DNA of 64,000 nt from Thermothelomyces thermophilus ATCC 42464 (taxonomy: Eukaryota; Ascomycota; Sordariomycetes; Sordariales; Chaetomiaceae). The notes beneath the pieces are model-generated. The model did no database searches. It was not told the origin of the DNA and worked only from the letters and a program-made list of their open reading frames with translations. The translations under genes were made by a program, and so were the position numbers. The stretch covers positions 9,920,001 through 9,984,000 of the forward strand of contig NC_016472.1 in assembly GCF_000226095.1 (NCBI RefSeq). Direction: 5' to 3'. Positions 25,001-38,184 of the stretch are shown piece after piece; position 1 is the first letter of the stretch, and every line of letters begins with the position of its first letter.

Positions 25001-28000
25001 CATAATGTCGATTTAAAATATAGTCCTCTGTAATATAGCTTAGGGCCCCTCTTAGGGCGCCCTTCTCTAGGCGTTTTCTACGGTATTTCGATTGCGGTCT
25101 TAGGGCGTATTACTATAGTAATATACCGCCCTACCCGGCGTACTTTTTCTTAGGACATATATCCGGGCGTTTTCCGTAGGTACCCTCTTCTTAACCTCCT
25201 CTTATGCTTTTCCGTACCGTATTATAGGTACTCTATAGTTATAGCGTGCTTTCTAAACTTACGTACTTTACCCTACGTATTAGCGATATCTTCTTTGTCT
25301 ACTTACTAGTTAAATTTAGAGGGCTATCCCTTCTACTTTACTAGGAACTAACGGGTTCTACTATCAGCCTACTTTACTAAAACCTCTTTAACCTCCTATT
25401 CCTTATCGTTCTCGAGTTCTAGTATTAGCATTTGTTTTACCTTGTTTCGACTATATAGGTATTATAGTTTAAGCAGGGAAATAGGGAAGACATTATATAG
25501 CTAGGTATATTATATAGATAATACCAGCCGATATACTAGCGAACTGACTAGGTCGAGTACCCGAAATAGGCTGACAAATTTAGGGGTTAATTTTTTTAGT
25601 ATCTTTAACTTAAGGTTCTAGGTCAAAAGTAGGACAAAGTCGCCCTTCCTAAATACCCTTTCCTAATACTTTTAGTTATAATGAATTTTATAATTTTAGA
25701 TAGCTTTCTTTTAATGCCTTTCTGGTTATTTTTATAGTACTTATAATTTTTTGATTTATTCTACTATATTAGGGTATAGTACTTATAATTTTTTGATTTG
25801 TTTCACTATATTAGGGTGGTACTTCCCTTTAGGCAAATCGTCCCTAATTTGTAATGAAATTATAGGGTTATAGCCTATTAATGCTTAAAAAGGGGGTAGT
25901 CTAATAGTTATATTAATAGCATTGTTATATATAAACTTTACTTCTAGGAGGATTCGTGCCTAAATTATAGGGTTTACTATAGCAAAATAGCAAAGGTATT
26001 ATATAAGTGTTTGGTTGCTCTGCTTGGTTTAGCTATTAGTTTAGGGGTAAAATGCTATAGAGAGCCTCCTAGTGACTTAGTTTAGGTAGTAGAGATCTGC
26101 TTGAAATTAGGAAGTAAATATAGAGCTATAATCACTTATATAGCTTTCTAGTATGCTATATTTAAGTTTAATCTCCTTATAAATTAGCTTAGCGAGCCGC
26201 TAACTTGTAATATCTAAATTAATAGCGAAGAATCGGTTCATCTTAGTATAGTAGTCTATAACTATAAGTATAGCGTTCTTTTCCTCTACTCGGAAATTTA
26301 CTATAAGAAAACCTATAATCATATCCATACTAATCTCTTACTAGGGTCGGTTAGGGATTAGTAGGGATTCTAAGCTACTATAACCTTAATACTATCTTAG
26401 CTTATTTGTTTAGTAAACGTAGTAGGTTTGGTACTAATATCTAATATCTCTTACTAGGCCTTACTAGTTAAACTTTCTTTAAATGAGTTTACTAGTTCTT
26501 TTAAGGCCAAAGTACCTAGCTCTAGTATTATTATAATATAACTAGAGGATTTCTTACCTTATAGTTTCTTTTATAGAAACGTAAAGTACTCTCTTATAGA
26601 GTAGCTTACCGTTATATCCTAAGGACCATAGTTTAGCTTTGCTAGTGCTTCGCTAGCCTTTTATTATACCTTTTTCTAGGCCTTTCCTTACTCTTTAAGT
26701 TAAGGGGTCTAATCTTTAAAGCTCTAAAATATATTCTCTAAATATTTGTAATGGTTAGATAGCGGAAGCTGATTCTAGTCTTACCGCCTCTTTAGCCTAT
26801 CTTCGTAATATAATTAGCTTCCTTTTGAGGCATACTTGTTCTATATTGTATAATCCCTTTGGATTGACTTTTAACGACTAGACTCTAATTTGGCATTAAA
26901 AAGATTACAAAACTCTCTACGCTTCTTACGCCTTTTTATAGTTCACTATCTTTCTTTAGATTATAGGTAACTATTCTTGGTTCCTAAGAGAATTATCTTC
27001 TTTATAATCTAATTTTCTTAAAGGGCCATCTATAGGGTTTTACTTCTCTAGCTAGTACTTGATAGTAAAATCGAAGCCTAAGAGATATATATACTATCTA
27101 GCTTGGTAACCGTTAAGTTAGGTTTATTTTATAAATTCTCATAAATTATTATAATCTAAATAGATTATAATCTTATAGGGATTCTCTATTAAATAATGTT
27201 ACTAGTGCTTAAAGCTTTCTACGATCGCTATTATTTCCTTGTCAGAGGTACTATAATAGTAGGCTAATCTAAAGAACTTAGCTAACTAGAATATAATAAG
27301 ATGTTCTCGAGAGTCCTTTACTTACTATAATAAGATAGCCCCTATTATAAACGTAGAAGCGTCTGTTTCGATAGTTATTAGCTTTTTAGGATTAAAATGC
27401 CGGAGAACCGGCACTAATTAAAAATAGTTTTTAATTTCTTAAAATGCTTTTTGTTCTTTAAGGTTAAATTGGACTCCTCCTAGTTTCTTCCCCTTTTCTA
27501 GCCCCTTTAGTAGATTTGTTAGGGGGTAGGCGATCTATAAAAAATTATGAATAAATTTCCGATAAAAATTAACAAATCCGAGAAAATCTGAATATCGTGA
27601 TAGGTCCGAGGTTCTAGCTATTTCTCTACTATTTCGATTTATACTAGGTCTATTATAATTCCTTGCTAATTTACTATGAATCTAAGGAAGTTAACCTAGT
27701 CTTTATGAAATAAATATTTACTAGGTTTATAATATAGCTATATATTCCATAGTTATTCGAGGACTTTCTAGATATATTTTATATATATTTTATAGTCAGG
27801 TGAAAAAATTAAGATATTATCTAAATAAACTATATAAAATTTATTAAGTAATCTACCTAATACTTAATAAATATAATTCCAAAAAGTAGCTAGCGCGTTT
27901 ATTAGACTAAATAGTATAACTAAGTACTTAAATAATCTATAGCAAGTTCGAAAGGTAGTTTTCTACTTATCTCCTTCTTATACTCAAATCTAATAATAAG

Positions 28001-29106
28001 TATCTTTAATATTAAGCTTAGTAAAGAATTAAGTACTAGAAGTATAGTTAAGGATCTCTAAAATAAGGGGTAATAGATAGTAATTTTTCTAGGTAATTAT
28101 ATTAAGTCCTTAGTAATTAATATAAAGATAAAGGCTTCTATCCTTTTTAGGTATAAATAGAACTAAGCTAGCTATTGAACTCTTAGAAGGTCAAATCCTT
28201 CCCTTGGCAAGGTTTTTATCTAAGTATTCCTATAGTATACCAAGTTTATACTAGGATAGAGGGTAAATTAGTCTAACTAGAGGAGTCGTCCCTAGTTATA
28301 GATCGATTTTATAGTTAGTTACTTTAAACGAAGGAAGGATACTCGAATTTATTATATCTATTACGTTAGTAAAGTCTTATAGTTTAGGGGGAATTTCTTC
28401 TAGGTTTCTTAAGGGTTTTGGTTCTTCCTTGTTAGGGAATAGATCTATAGGGATATCCGAAATAATAGTTAATATAAAGACCCTAGCTCTCCTTTGGCAG
28501 TCCTTTTCTATTCTTTTAGGGTGCTAGAGTCAGGCTATCTCGGTTTCTAGTAGAAATTACTAGCAATTCTCTATTAGAAATAATAAGATAGTAAGATCGC
28601 TAAGTATAGGCATTCCTAATAAGACTAGTAAGGTTTCGGCCTTATAGCTAATAGTAACATAGGGGTAATTATATTAACGTATAGTTCTATATTTATCGGT
28701 TAATATAATTAGTACTTAATATGCCCTATAGAATGCTATAACCGTTTTATTAAATTATCGAATTGTAAGTAGAATATAAGTAAGTCGTTTTAGTTAGTAT
28801 TTCTAAATAAGGTCGAAATCTATAATATTTACTTCTATATAAGAATCTAAATCTACTATCGTCGAAACACCTTTATATACGTTTATTATAATAGCTATAT
28901 ATATATACTCCCTTTTTAGGTTATCCCTTATAGCTATTCCTATAGTATTAAGGTCTATTATAAGTAACTCCTATTTCCCTAGCGAAAACGGCCTAAACCC
29001 TAATAACTAAGGTATCAGCCCTATCGATAAGAGGTAACCTATGCCGTTTCTAGGCATTCTCTAATAAAATGTCCCTCCTTTCTATATTAGAAATATAAGC
29101 TATTGC
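25001..29106 (-). pseudogene. Element C pol (and end of gag), RIP-inactivated
   Basis: Read on minus. The gag zinc knuckle near 29065-29110 reads YF.YRKEGHFIREC, a CCHC box with two Cys changed to Tyr and a Gln changed to stop. Reverse transcriptase at about 27700-28200 shows EYLDKNLAKGRI, SIASLVLFIPKKD, INY.GLN and YLDNILIFS (Asp to Asn at the second active-site position). RNase H (TIETDASTFIIGA) follows at 27320-27375, consistent with Ty3/gypsy order. Integrase should occupy about 25300-26900 but was not resolved residue by residue. The frame was cut from its gag by insertion of element B. Confidence 0.75.
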
Positions 29107-29111
29107 TTTAT

Positions 29112-29563
29112 TATAACGAACCCGACTTAGACTTCTTCTAAAAGGGTTCAGACGAAGGTAAATTAAGCAGGACAAGCGTACAGGTTGTCTAAGGGATTCG
29201 GTAAAGCCAAAGGGTTCACAACAACACTAGAGTTATCTCTTACAGTAGTTAGCGATACTTGGTATAAGTACTGTAATTGTAGGTTACTATCACTAGTGAA
29301 CTCCTAGAGTCTACTATAACGAGTGATTATTTATATATATATATACTTCTATTGGTCGCTTATAGTCCCTTTCTAGCTTGCCCTAGGATCGCCTTTAGTA
29401 GTTAGCTATCCTCTGCTATCTTTCCCTTTTGGCAATTGTTCGCCTGTAGTAGCCCGCGCTCCCTAGCGATCCTATGTTAGCCTTGCTCTGTGCCCTTCTT
29501 AATTGGTAGCTCGTTTAGCCTGCTACGCCCTACCAAGTTGTAATATATGGTTGGCTTGTAACA
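29112..29563 (-). repeat. 3' LTR of element B
   Basis: 452 bp; plus-strand ends TATAACGAACCCG and GGCTTGTAACA. Its U3 half (right side on plus) is unrelated by eye to the U3 of element A, while the left ~220 bp match A. Confidence 0.92.
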
Positions 29564-32500
29564 CGATGCCCTCTCTTTAGAGCTTTCGACCTAAAAGCTT
29601 CTTATAACTTGTTTTAAATACTACTAATACCCCTTTTTCCCCTATAGGTAACGTCCTTTTTCTGCTAGCTTCCTTCTACTATGGCTAATCGTATTCCTAG
29701 GAACTATTACAATCTTAAGTATAAATGATATATTATTACGATTAAGATTAAGCAAGAGGGTTATAAGGTCGCTATACCTTGTAAGCGTTATTAGAATACA
29801 AAGCCACGAAAGTATTATATAATAATAGAGGGTTTAAACAAGTGTTAGAACTATGTTTATATAGGTAAGAAGTATAGTAGCCTAAACATTATAGATGCCT
29901 ATAGGTTCCTTGTTATTTTTCTTTATAATCCTAGGTTACTAACTATCTTAGTCCTTTCAAATTTGTCGGAGTAGGAGAAGGTTTCAAAAGAGATCGTTAA
30001 GACCGAGGCGCTTCTTGCTTAGACACTAAGCCGTTTGAGTTGATTACGTCGTTTATAGTAATCCCTGCGTAATTGTGGTACCGAAGTTTTTTGCCATAGC
30101 GTAGCTCGTCTAGAGGAGGAAGAAGAACTAGATACTCCTCTACTAATATTAGAGACGTAGACCTTTGTAGGTTAGGCTTAGGTGTTAGGTGCTTTTGACG
30201 TGCTCGATTAGGAGTCGATTAGGTTAGATCCTAGTCCTAATTTTAATAGGTTCCCCTCTTTTTCTATTAGGGAATAGGCTTTAGAGCTAGTTTTTATAGC
30301 CGGTTAAGGTTCTATTAGTAGAACTACTCTAGTTTCTTAAGGTAACTTAGGTTCTTAACTAGTTCCTATAAGTTATCTTCTAGTCTAAAATTAAGCTATT
30401 TGACTAGGTATTGTAGTTCTCTATTAATAATACGTAAATCTAGGATTTCTTTGACATCCTATTCTTCCTTTTTGTTCTTTACTTTAATATATATAGCAAC
30501 TTTAGCGTTCTTTAGTACTAGTTTAAGAAGTAAAATATAAAAAACATCTATCTATAGTCGTATAGATAATGGTAACGATAGTCGGTAGTTAGATATCGAG
30601 ATTTGTTCTTTGATAACGAAGAGTCTAACCTTCTTAAAGTCTAGCTTCGTGCTTAGTCGTTTAGTTTGCAGGTTTCGTGTGATTAGATAGACTTTGTCTC
30701 CCCTCTCTAGGCGAGGTCTCTCGAGCCTATATTTGTTATAGTAGTTCTTTATTCTAGTTCTAATAAACTCGAGTTCCTTCTTAAGCTTCTTATATAGTAT
30801 ATACATTTGTTCTACTTTGACTGCTGCTCTTGGCACTATGACCTCTAGTCCTTACCTAAGGTCTGCTTTATATCTATAGTTCGCGAAGAACGGTGTGACT
30901 TTGGTCGTTTCTATCAGTGTTATATTGTAAGCGAGTTATACTATTGGTAATAGTATAACCTAGTCGTCTTGCTAGTAGTTAATATAAGAATAGAGGTACT
31001 GCTCGATAACTTAGTTTAGTTGCTCTGTTTGTCCGTCAGTCTATAGATAATATGCTATTAATAGCTTGCTATTAACGCTTAATCGTTATATTAACGCTTA
31101 CTAAAACTTCGATATAAACTTAATATCTTTATTAGTAATCTATTCCTATAGCTAAGCGTATACTAATATAACTTGCTAATAGATTATGTCTACTAACTGT
31201 TCCGCTATCTAGGACTCCTTATAGGGAAAGAAGTATGCCTATTTAGTTAGGCAGTTTACTATAGTAAGAATACTATCGTAGATTACTCCTATAGCCATGT
31301 CCTTAGATTCTAGTAGTTTCGTAATAAAGTCTATTGTAACTAAACTCTATAGTTTATTAGCTATTAGCAGTGGCTAAAGTAGCCTATATGGCTTGTATCG
31401 TACCGTTTTGCTTCGATTATAGATATCGTAGTTCCGTATAACTTCCTTAACTTATACCATTAACTATAGAAAGTCGTAGTATTTCTTAACTTATACGATA
31501 GTCTTCGTAACTCCTTTATATCCTCCGAATTTCGATTCGTAGAGTTCTCGAATCATTTGTAGCTATTAATTTTTATCATAGATATACGCTTTACCTTAGT
31601 ACTAGAGTCTCTTATCTTTTTCTTCTACTCTGTTAGGTACTACTAGTCTAGGTACTATTTAATACTATATCTTGTTAATCCTTTCTTCTCGAAAGATTAT
31701 ATAACATTCTAGGAACAAGTCAAGTAGATTATCTTCTATAGGTGTTTACGTTTCATAATATAGCGTTCCGTCTATTCGTTCCTTAAATAACAGTGGCATT
31801 ATTTCTATTCGTCCTTCTATATGATCCGTTCGTCGGCTTAAGGCGTCCGCTTGTACGTTCTCTTTGCCCTTCTTGTAGCAGATCTTAAAATTGAATTCTG
31901 TAAGAAATTCTGCCTATTGTATTTGTCGTCTGTTAAGCTCCTTTGTCATTGTAAAGTATCGTAAATTCTTATAATCCGTATATACTTATATTGGTTCGAT
32001 CGTATTACTAAGGTATAGTTACTATTCCTTAAAAGCTTTGACAATCGTAAGTGGTTCCTTGTCGTAAATCAAATAATTAAGACGTAGTCTATCAAGCTTC
32101 TTTAAAAAGAAGGCTATAGGATATAGCTTCCCTTGTTCGTTTCGTTATCCTAATTGTCCTCTAATAGTATAGTCTAAAGCGTCCATTTCTACCTTAAATA
32201 GCTTCTTAGGGTCTAGTAGCACTAGTACTAGATCTTTAGTAATAGCGTTATAGATCTATATAAATGCTTACTTATATTACTCTTCCCATTAGAATTTAGC
32301 ATTCTTCTTAGTAAGTTTATATAAAGGTCGTATAATTACTCCGAAGTTCCTAATGAACATCCGGTAGAAGTTTGTAAATCCAATGAAACTTTATACTTCT
32401 ATAACTAACGTTAGTCGTAGCCAATTCTTAATAGCTTTAACCTTTAAAGGTTCTATCCGAATTTGTCTTAGGGATATCTTGTATTCTAAAAATACCGTCT

Positions 32501-35500
32501 TCCTAACATGGAATTCGCTCTTTTCCTTGTTAACTAATAGCTTATACATATATAACGTATCTAGCACTGCTCTTACGTACTTCCGGTATTTGTCTATCGT
32601 TTTAGAGAAGATAAGTATGTTATTAAGATAATATACTGTAAATTTGTCGAAAAAGGGTTAGATAGCTTGATCGATTAGGGCTTAGAACGTTACTAGTACG
32701 TTTGTAAGTCTAAATAGCATGACAAGGTACTTATAGTGGCTATAGGGTGTCCTAAAGGCCGTTTTCCACTTATTACCTTCTTTGATCTGTATATAGTTAT
32801 AGGCTAATAGCAAGTCAAGACGTGTAAAATATTAGGCTCTTGCTAACTGATCTTAGAGCTGTAAGATTAGCGGTAACAGGTATCGGTTTTTTATAGTCTA
32901 TTCGTTAAGTTGCTAATAGTTAACGTATAACTATAGCTTTCTATCTTTCTTAGGTATAAATAAGATTAGGTAGCCTGCTAGCGATGTCGATAGGCAGATA
33001 TATCCTCTTTGAAGATTCTCCTCTAAATATTACTTAAGTTCTTTATTCTATATCTAGCTTATATAGTAAATCTTAAAGAACTTTAGTTATACTCCTTCCT
33101 TAAGCTTGATCTCGTAATCCTATAGGCTGTATTCTAGTAATCCTTCTAGATGCTTCGGTTTAAATGCTAGGTATCCTTTGTATTCCTTTAGTACTTCCCT
33201 AGTCTTGTCTTATCTCTTAGCTTTCTAATAGTATACGAACTTGGTTCTATCTATAGCGATGCTAGCGATTTCTCCTATCTTAATCTACTACTCTAGTTAT
33301 AGTGCTCTATATTCGTTAACGGAGAGAATAGCTATCGGCGGTTTAGCTCGTTTCTCCTATTATAACGTTAGTGTCGTTATACCGCTTCTTCTAGAGTCCG
33401 TAGTAATCTGCCTGCTATTGTCCGTCTCTTATAGTAGATCTATAGGATATGCCTTCCCTTAAGTATTATCTACTTGTAATCCTTATATACTCCCTATCTT
33501 ACTAGTTAAATATGACTCTGTTCGGGGTTATAGGTAGCTACTATTTTTCTAGCTAATGTCTAGGTTATAATCTTTATACTATAGTAACTCTAATATTATA
33601 TCTTTATTATTGCCTATATCTATAATACTAAATATAATTACTATAGTCTTCCCTACTATAGTAATATTAATTGGTTTAGTCTCCCTATATACCTATTATA
33701 TTAGAAATGGCCCTTTGATTAAGCTATACTTCTGCTTTATTCTCTAAGGTATCTATAGCTAATTTACAAGTGTCGGCGAAATCAGGTTCATTTCTACTCT
33801 ACTATCTACTAGTACAAGCATTTCGTGCTATTTTTATTGTGCTATTATCTATAATCGCTTATCTTGCCGCCGTCGCCTAAAGACTACGGCAATTTTCTAT
33901 ATTTCTGTCAGGAGGTCTTAATATAATGGTTTCTTGCACTAGTTCCTCCTATACTACGCTACTACTTACTGCTATACGGGCGTTAATAGTTTTTAGGCCC
34001 CTTAGAGGGCCCTGACCCGTTTCCTAGGTTAGTGCTAACCTCTTTAGTTATTTAGCTAATAGCAGCTTCGTCGATCGTGCTTATTTCTATAAGCCATTAA
34101 GTACTAGTAGCTTCCTACCGTTAGGTCCGTTTTGCTTTCTGTCGTATATACTATAGCTTTATCTAAAGCTCCTAGATCCGCGATTTCTTTTCGTCCGCGT
34201 AGTAGAGGTAGTCGTTACTCTAGTACAAGTCTTATATGTCTTGTCCTGTTCTATAGTGCCTAGGCTAGGCTCGTTTTGGTACTACTGTAATGCCTTTTAA
34301 ATCGTAGGCTTCGATCTTCTAGAGTAATTCGGCTGCTCTGTTTCTTGTATTATAGACCTATTCTATAGGGTGGAGGCTTCTGTCCTTATTTCCTTATTAG
34401 GTTAGCTAGTAATTGTTTTCGAATTTATTACGAAAGTAGTATTAGCATTTGTATAATATATACTAGAACCAGGGCACTTATATATATGCCTTGTATTATA
34501 GGTATAATCGCGTAGTGTTGCCTAGAAGGTATTAGAATTCTTTTCCAAATCCTTCCCACTATACATAGACCATAGGTACTCTAATGCTAAGGTAGGAGTA
34601 TTTCTTCTAGTAGTTTTCCTATATATGTTCGTCTTTCCTACAGTTCGCGTATATAAATTAGTACTCTAGGTTTTATATGTCGTAGCTAAGTTACTAATTA
34701 TCAAAATACTTGGTATAGCTATTAGGCCTATTATATATCACAGGTTATTCCCTCTTAATGGTTTCTACGATACGTCAGAGTTCCCTTATCTTATCCCTTA
34801 TCTTATCGTTCTACTAGGCAAGTCAAATCAAACGTCTATCCCGTTTATATAGTTCCATATTAAGCTAGAAAACTTTATTATAATACTATTCGATTCGTTC
34901 TTAGAGGAATAGAATATTAGGTCTAGATCTTTCGATTCCTTAGGTATTAGTTATCTACGATCTATCCTACCTCTAGGTAACTATAAAACCCTACTACCTC
35001 AAGGTTAGGAGAATCGAAAGTAGTAGTATATATTCTCCTGCCGTGTCCTATTCGGCAAGACCTATCTCTAGGTCTATAGTGACCAATTCAGAGTACAGTG
35101 CTTATTTGTCTTTATTATCGCTATCGTGTCTAAGACTATCCGTATCGCTATTCCTATTTTCGTAGCTTATAGCCGTTACTTCGATGACATCCTTAGCGGT
35201 TTTATTGATAGCTGTGATTTCCTTTCTAAGGACTAGTTTCTAGTCTTTCTTCGGGCTTCGATATTCTTATTTATAGTGTCCTTTCTTTCTATAATTATAG
35301 TAGGTAATATTAGACTTATCTTTGGTTATCTTCTTCTTGTCTTGCTTCTATACTATATCTATATCTATAGCTCTAGGATACGTTCTATATAAGGTGCTAA
35401 CGTATATTCGTTTTTTCTTGTCATTAGCTTTAACCGTGTTTCTGTTTATCTGACCTCGTTTCTACTACTCTTATATATAGAGTTAATTATCGATCCTAAT

Positions 35501-36271
35501 AGCCTATATAATATATTTATCTAGGGTCTTAGGCTAGTTATACTTATATAGCTTATCTTTAACTTTTTCCTTTAAGCCGTTATAAAATAGTTATATTAAT
35601 GTCTTATTATTAAGCTAAGACTTGAGTATATCCTATCTAAACTATATAGTATAAGAGGTTATTAACTTAGTCTATTAGAGATTAGTAAGTCTTTCTTACG
35701 TATAAATCTTCTTATCTTTGTCATTAAAAACCTTCTAAAGCTTTTCTTTAAACCAGTCATAGGATTAAAAGACTACCTATATAAACATGTCTCGGTCGTC
35801 CTTATCTTCCTTAGTAAGATAGTCGTTCTATATAGGCTCGAACTATCTAAGTGCCTTACCTTCTAGTCTTATAGCTATATAGAGGACTTTGGCTTTATTA
35901 TCCAGAAACTTGTTATCATTAAGCCAGAAGTAGGATCGGAGGTTCGTTAGGAATCCTATAAGATCTTCCTTAGTTCCTCTATATTTACTAGGTAGTTTAA
36001 TCTTAATACGACTCGCTTTAGCGCCTTCGAGTGCCTTGATTTTAGCGTAGGCCTCGTTAACTAGCTTCTATAAGTGCTTTTTACTATTCTCAAGTTCCTT
36101 GATCCGAGTTTAAATAACCTTATCTCTCTAGTCTAACTCCTAGATCTATTACTAGAGTTGACTAAGCTAGGTAAGCAGCTATTCGGCCGTAACGTTAGTA
36201 GCTATATCGATATCAAGGTCGAAATTACCTTTATCCTAAACTATAATAGAACAAAGGGAGTAATAGTAACA
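29564..36271 (-). pseudogene. Element B gag-pol, RIP-inactivated
   Basis: Read on minus. The gag start codon is mutated to ATA (36242-36244) where element A has ATG, and the next codons GCT CAG have become GTT TAG. The zinc-knuckle region lies near 35240-35300. The reverse transcriptase active site is YLNN (32619-32630, both Asp lost), flanked by VYY and ILIFSKT. The integrase region (31000-31500) and a pol tail survive; a 94-codon stretch at 30552-30836 is still open and contains KVEQMYILYKKLKK and RGDKVYLITRNLQTKRLS. Element A retains YLDD, so B has lost more of its catalytic residues. Confidence 0.87.
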
Positions 36272-36723
36272 TATAACAAACCTAACTTAGACTTCTTCTA
36301 AAAGGGTTTAGATAAAGGTAAATTAAGCGGGACAAGCGTATAGGTCGTCTAAGGGATTTGGTAAAGTCAAAGGGTTTATAATAACACTAGAGTTATCTCT
36401 TATAATAGTTAGTAATACTTGGTATAAGTACTATAATTATAGGTTACTATTACTGGTAAACTCCTAGAGTCCACTATAACAAGTGATTATTTACATATAT
36501 ATATACTTCTATTAGTCGCTTATAGTCCCCTTCTAGCCTGCCCTAGGATTGCCTTTAGTAGCTAGCTATCCTCTGCTATCTTTCCCTTTTAGCAATTGTT
36601 CGCCTGTAGTAGCCCGCGCTCCCTAGTGATCCCGTGTCAGCCTCGCTCCGTGCCCTTCTTGATTGGTAGCTCGTTTAGCCTGCTACGCCCTACCGGGTCG
36701 CGGTATATGGTTGGCTCGTGACA
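36272..36723 (-). repeat. 5' LTR of element B
   Basis: 452 bp; plus-strand ends TATAACAAACC and GGCTCGTGACA. It is less mutated than the partner at 29112 in the GC-rich U3 half (TACCGGGTCGCGG against TACCAAGTTGTAA). Confidence 0.92.
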
Positions 36724-36728
36724 TTTAT

Positions 36729-37819
36729 ATCTTTAGAGTAAGGGCTAATATAAGGTTTAAGGCGCCTTATAAGGCTAGTTATAGCTTTATTATAGGTCTA
36801 GTTTAATAGTAGGACGATAATATACGAAAATGTAATATATTAGGTATATAATGTAGTTAATCTTAAATTAGTAGTAAAAAGAGGGTAGTATGACTATAAT
36901 TCGGTCGTTAAAAGCTATACTAGATTTATAATACTAACTATACCATTCCTTCTTATATTTCTAGGTAATAGGTATAATAGTAATTGATATATTAAATAAG
37001 GAAAGGCAATAGCTTAGTATAAAAGCTTAAAGCTCGGCTTTTCTTATCTTAATAAGAAAATTAAGCTTTAAGGGATTCGAGGTAATAATAAAGATTCTAT
37101 AAGGATTAACCATTTTGTTAATAGGCTAAATTTAAAGCCTTAGCTACTTAAGATACCTAGTTTATAAGGTTAATTATATAAGCGTTTATCTATTCTTTAA
37201 ATGGAGTCTAGTTATTTTCTAGCTAATTATACTCCTTAGGTAATATATTCTAATAATAGCCATATTAGTAGTTCTAAGGTTACTTATCTATATAATTAAG
37301 CGTAAATAGGATATAATTCTACAATATTTTAAACCGCTTAGGGTCTCCCTAAAAAGTATATTATAAATCTTAAAGCTACTCTTATTACTACTAATAGGTT
37401 ATTATATTAATAAATCAAATTAGATTAATAACCTTAATAGCCTTAGAATAATATCCTAAGTCATTGGAATTAGAGGATTTAATAGGTAATTAGGGTCATT
37501 TCAAGGCCTTTATATAGTCTAGTAGTCTTAGCTTCTCTAGTAGGAATTTTTCCTAGTCTTATAGCCATTATAGCCTTTCTAGCTCCTTAACCCGGCCTTC
37601 TAAATTCTAGACAAGCTCTTTATAGTCAGGGCCTTATACTAAGGGCTCCGAATTAGGGGGTATTAGGACATAAAGGGGGGGTTTAGAATGGTTTCGCGGC
37701 CGATACTAGGCTAAAAGGGTCTCGCTTTAGCTCGAGGGTTCTTCCTCTAGTCCTATAGGCGTTAAATGGCTAAATGACGGTACCATCTCGATTGACAAAG
37801 GGTAGGAAGGATCAGAAAC
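36729..37819 (-). pseudogene. Element C leader and gag 5' part
   Basis: This 1.1 kb lies between element B's target duplication and the 5' LTR of element C, so by position it is the C leader and the first part of gag, read on minus. It is RIP-degraded, and I could not translate a convincing gag start. It rejoins the pol fragment at 29106 if B is removed. Confidence 0.55.
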
Positions 37820-38179
37820 TATCAAGGCAGCCTGCCGTTAGGCTAGTTATCAAGAGAGGTAGCACTATTACGAAGGCCTTTCTAAGCAGGTTCGCACTAA
37901 TCGCGGGGGCAGGGAGAGTCAATTGTTCTAGGGTCGGTAGCTGCCTATTCGTATCCTACTCGAATTATAGTTATATAGACTGATCCTTAGGGAGGAAAAC
38001 CTCCCTTTCGGATCCGTAGGCTAATAGATATATCTTATACTACGGATCGGCTATCCCCTTTCTCCGGCCGTGCCCTGATCGTGCCTGTCATAGCAGGGTT
38101 ATACCTATTGGTGCCCGGGCGTGGGCCCTCTAGCTGCTGTGGCCTGGCTGTAGGCGCAGGTCGGCTTGTGTTCGTGACA
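37820..38179 (-). repeat. 5' LTR of element C
   Basis: 360 bp; left end TATCAAGGCAGCC (TG changed to TA), right end GTGTTCGTGACA, followed by target duplication TCTAT. It keeps long GC-rich stretches such as GGTGCCCGGGCGTGGGCCC. Confidence 0.92.
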
Positions 38180-38184
38180 TCTAT

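Larger units (their letters stand above)
29112..36723 (-). mobile_element. Element B: Ty3/gypsy retrotransposon inserted in element C; sibling of element A
   Basis: 7612 bp with two 452-bp LTRs (29112-29563, 36272-36723) and a perfect target duplication TTTAT (29107-29111 and 36724-36728). Coding direction is minus. The interior aligns by eye with element A: the leader (TTACTATTACTCCCTTT), the gag start region and the pol tail are near-identical apart from RIP transitions. The LTR matches A only over its last ~220 bp. It splits element C between gag and pol and is the innermost, youngest insertion of that branch. Confidence 0.95.
23135..38179 (-). mobile_element. Element C: second Ty3/gypsy family, inserted in element D and itself split by element B
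   Basis: Two 360-bp LTRs (23135-23494, 37820-38179) and a perfect 5-bp target duplication TCTAT (23130-23134 and 38180-38184) define the element. Removing B leaves 7428 bp. Coding direction is minus. Gypsy motifs are recognisable: gag zinc knuckle near 29065-29110, reverse transcriptase near 27800-28200 (SIASLVLFIPKKDRSLYLYI and a YLDN active site at 27816-27827) and RNase H TIETDASTFIIGAILL near 27320-27375. The LTR sequence is unlike those of A, B or D. Confidence 0.93.
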
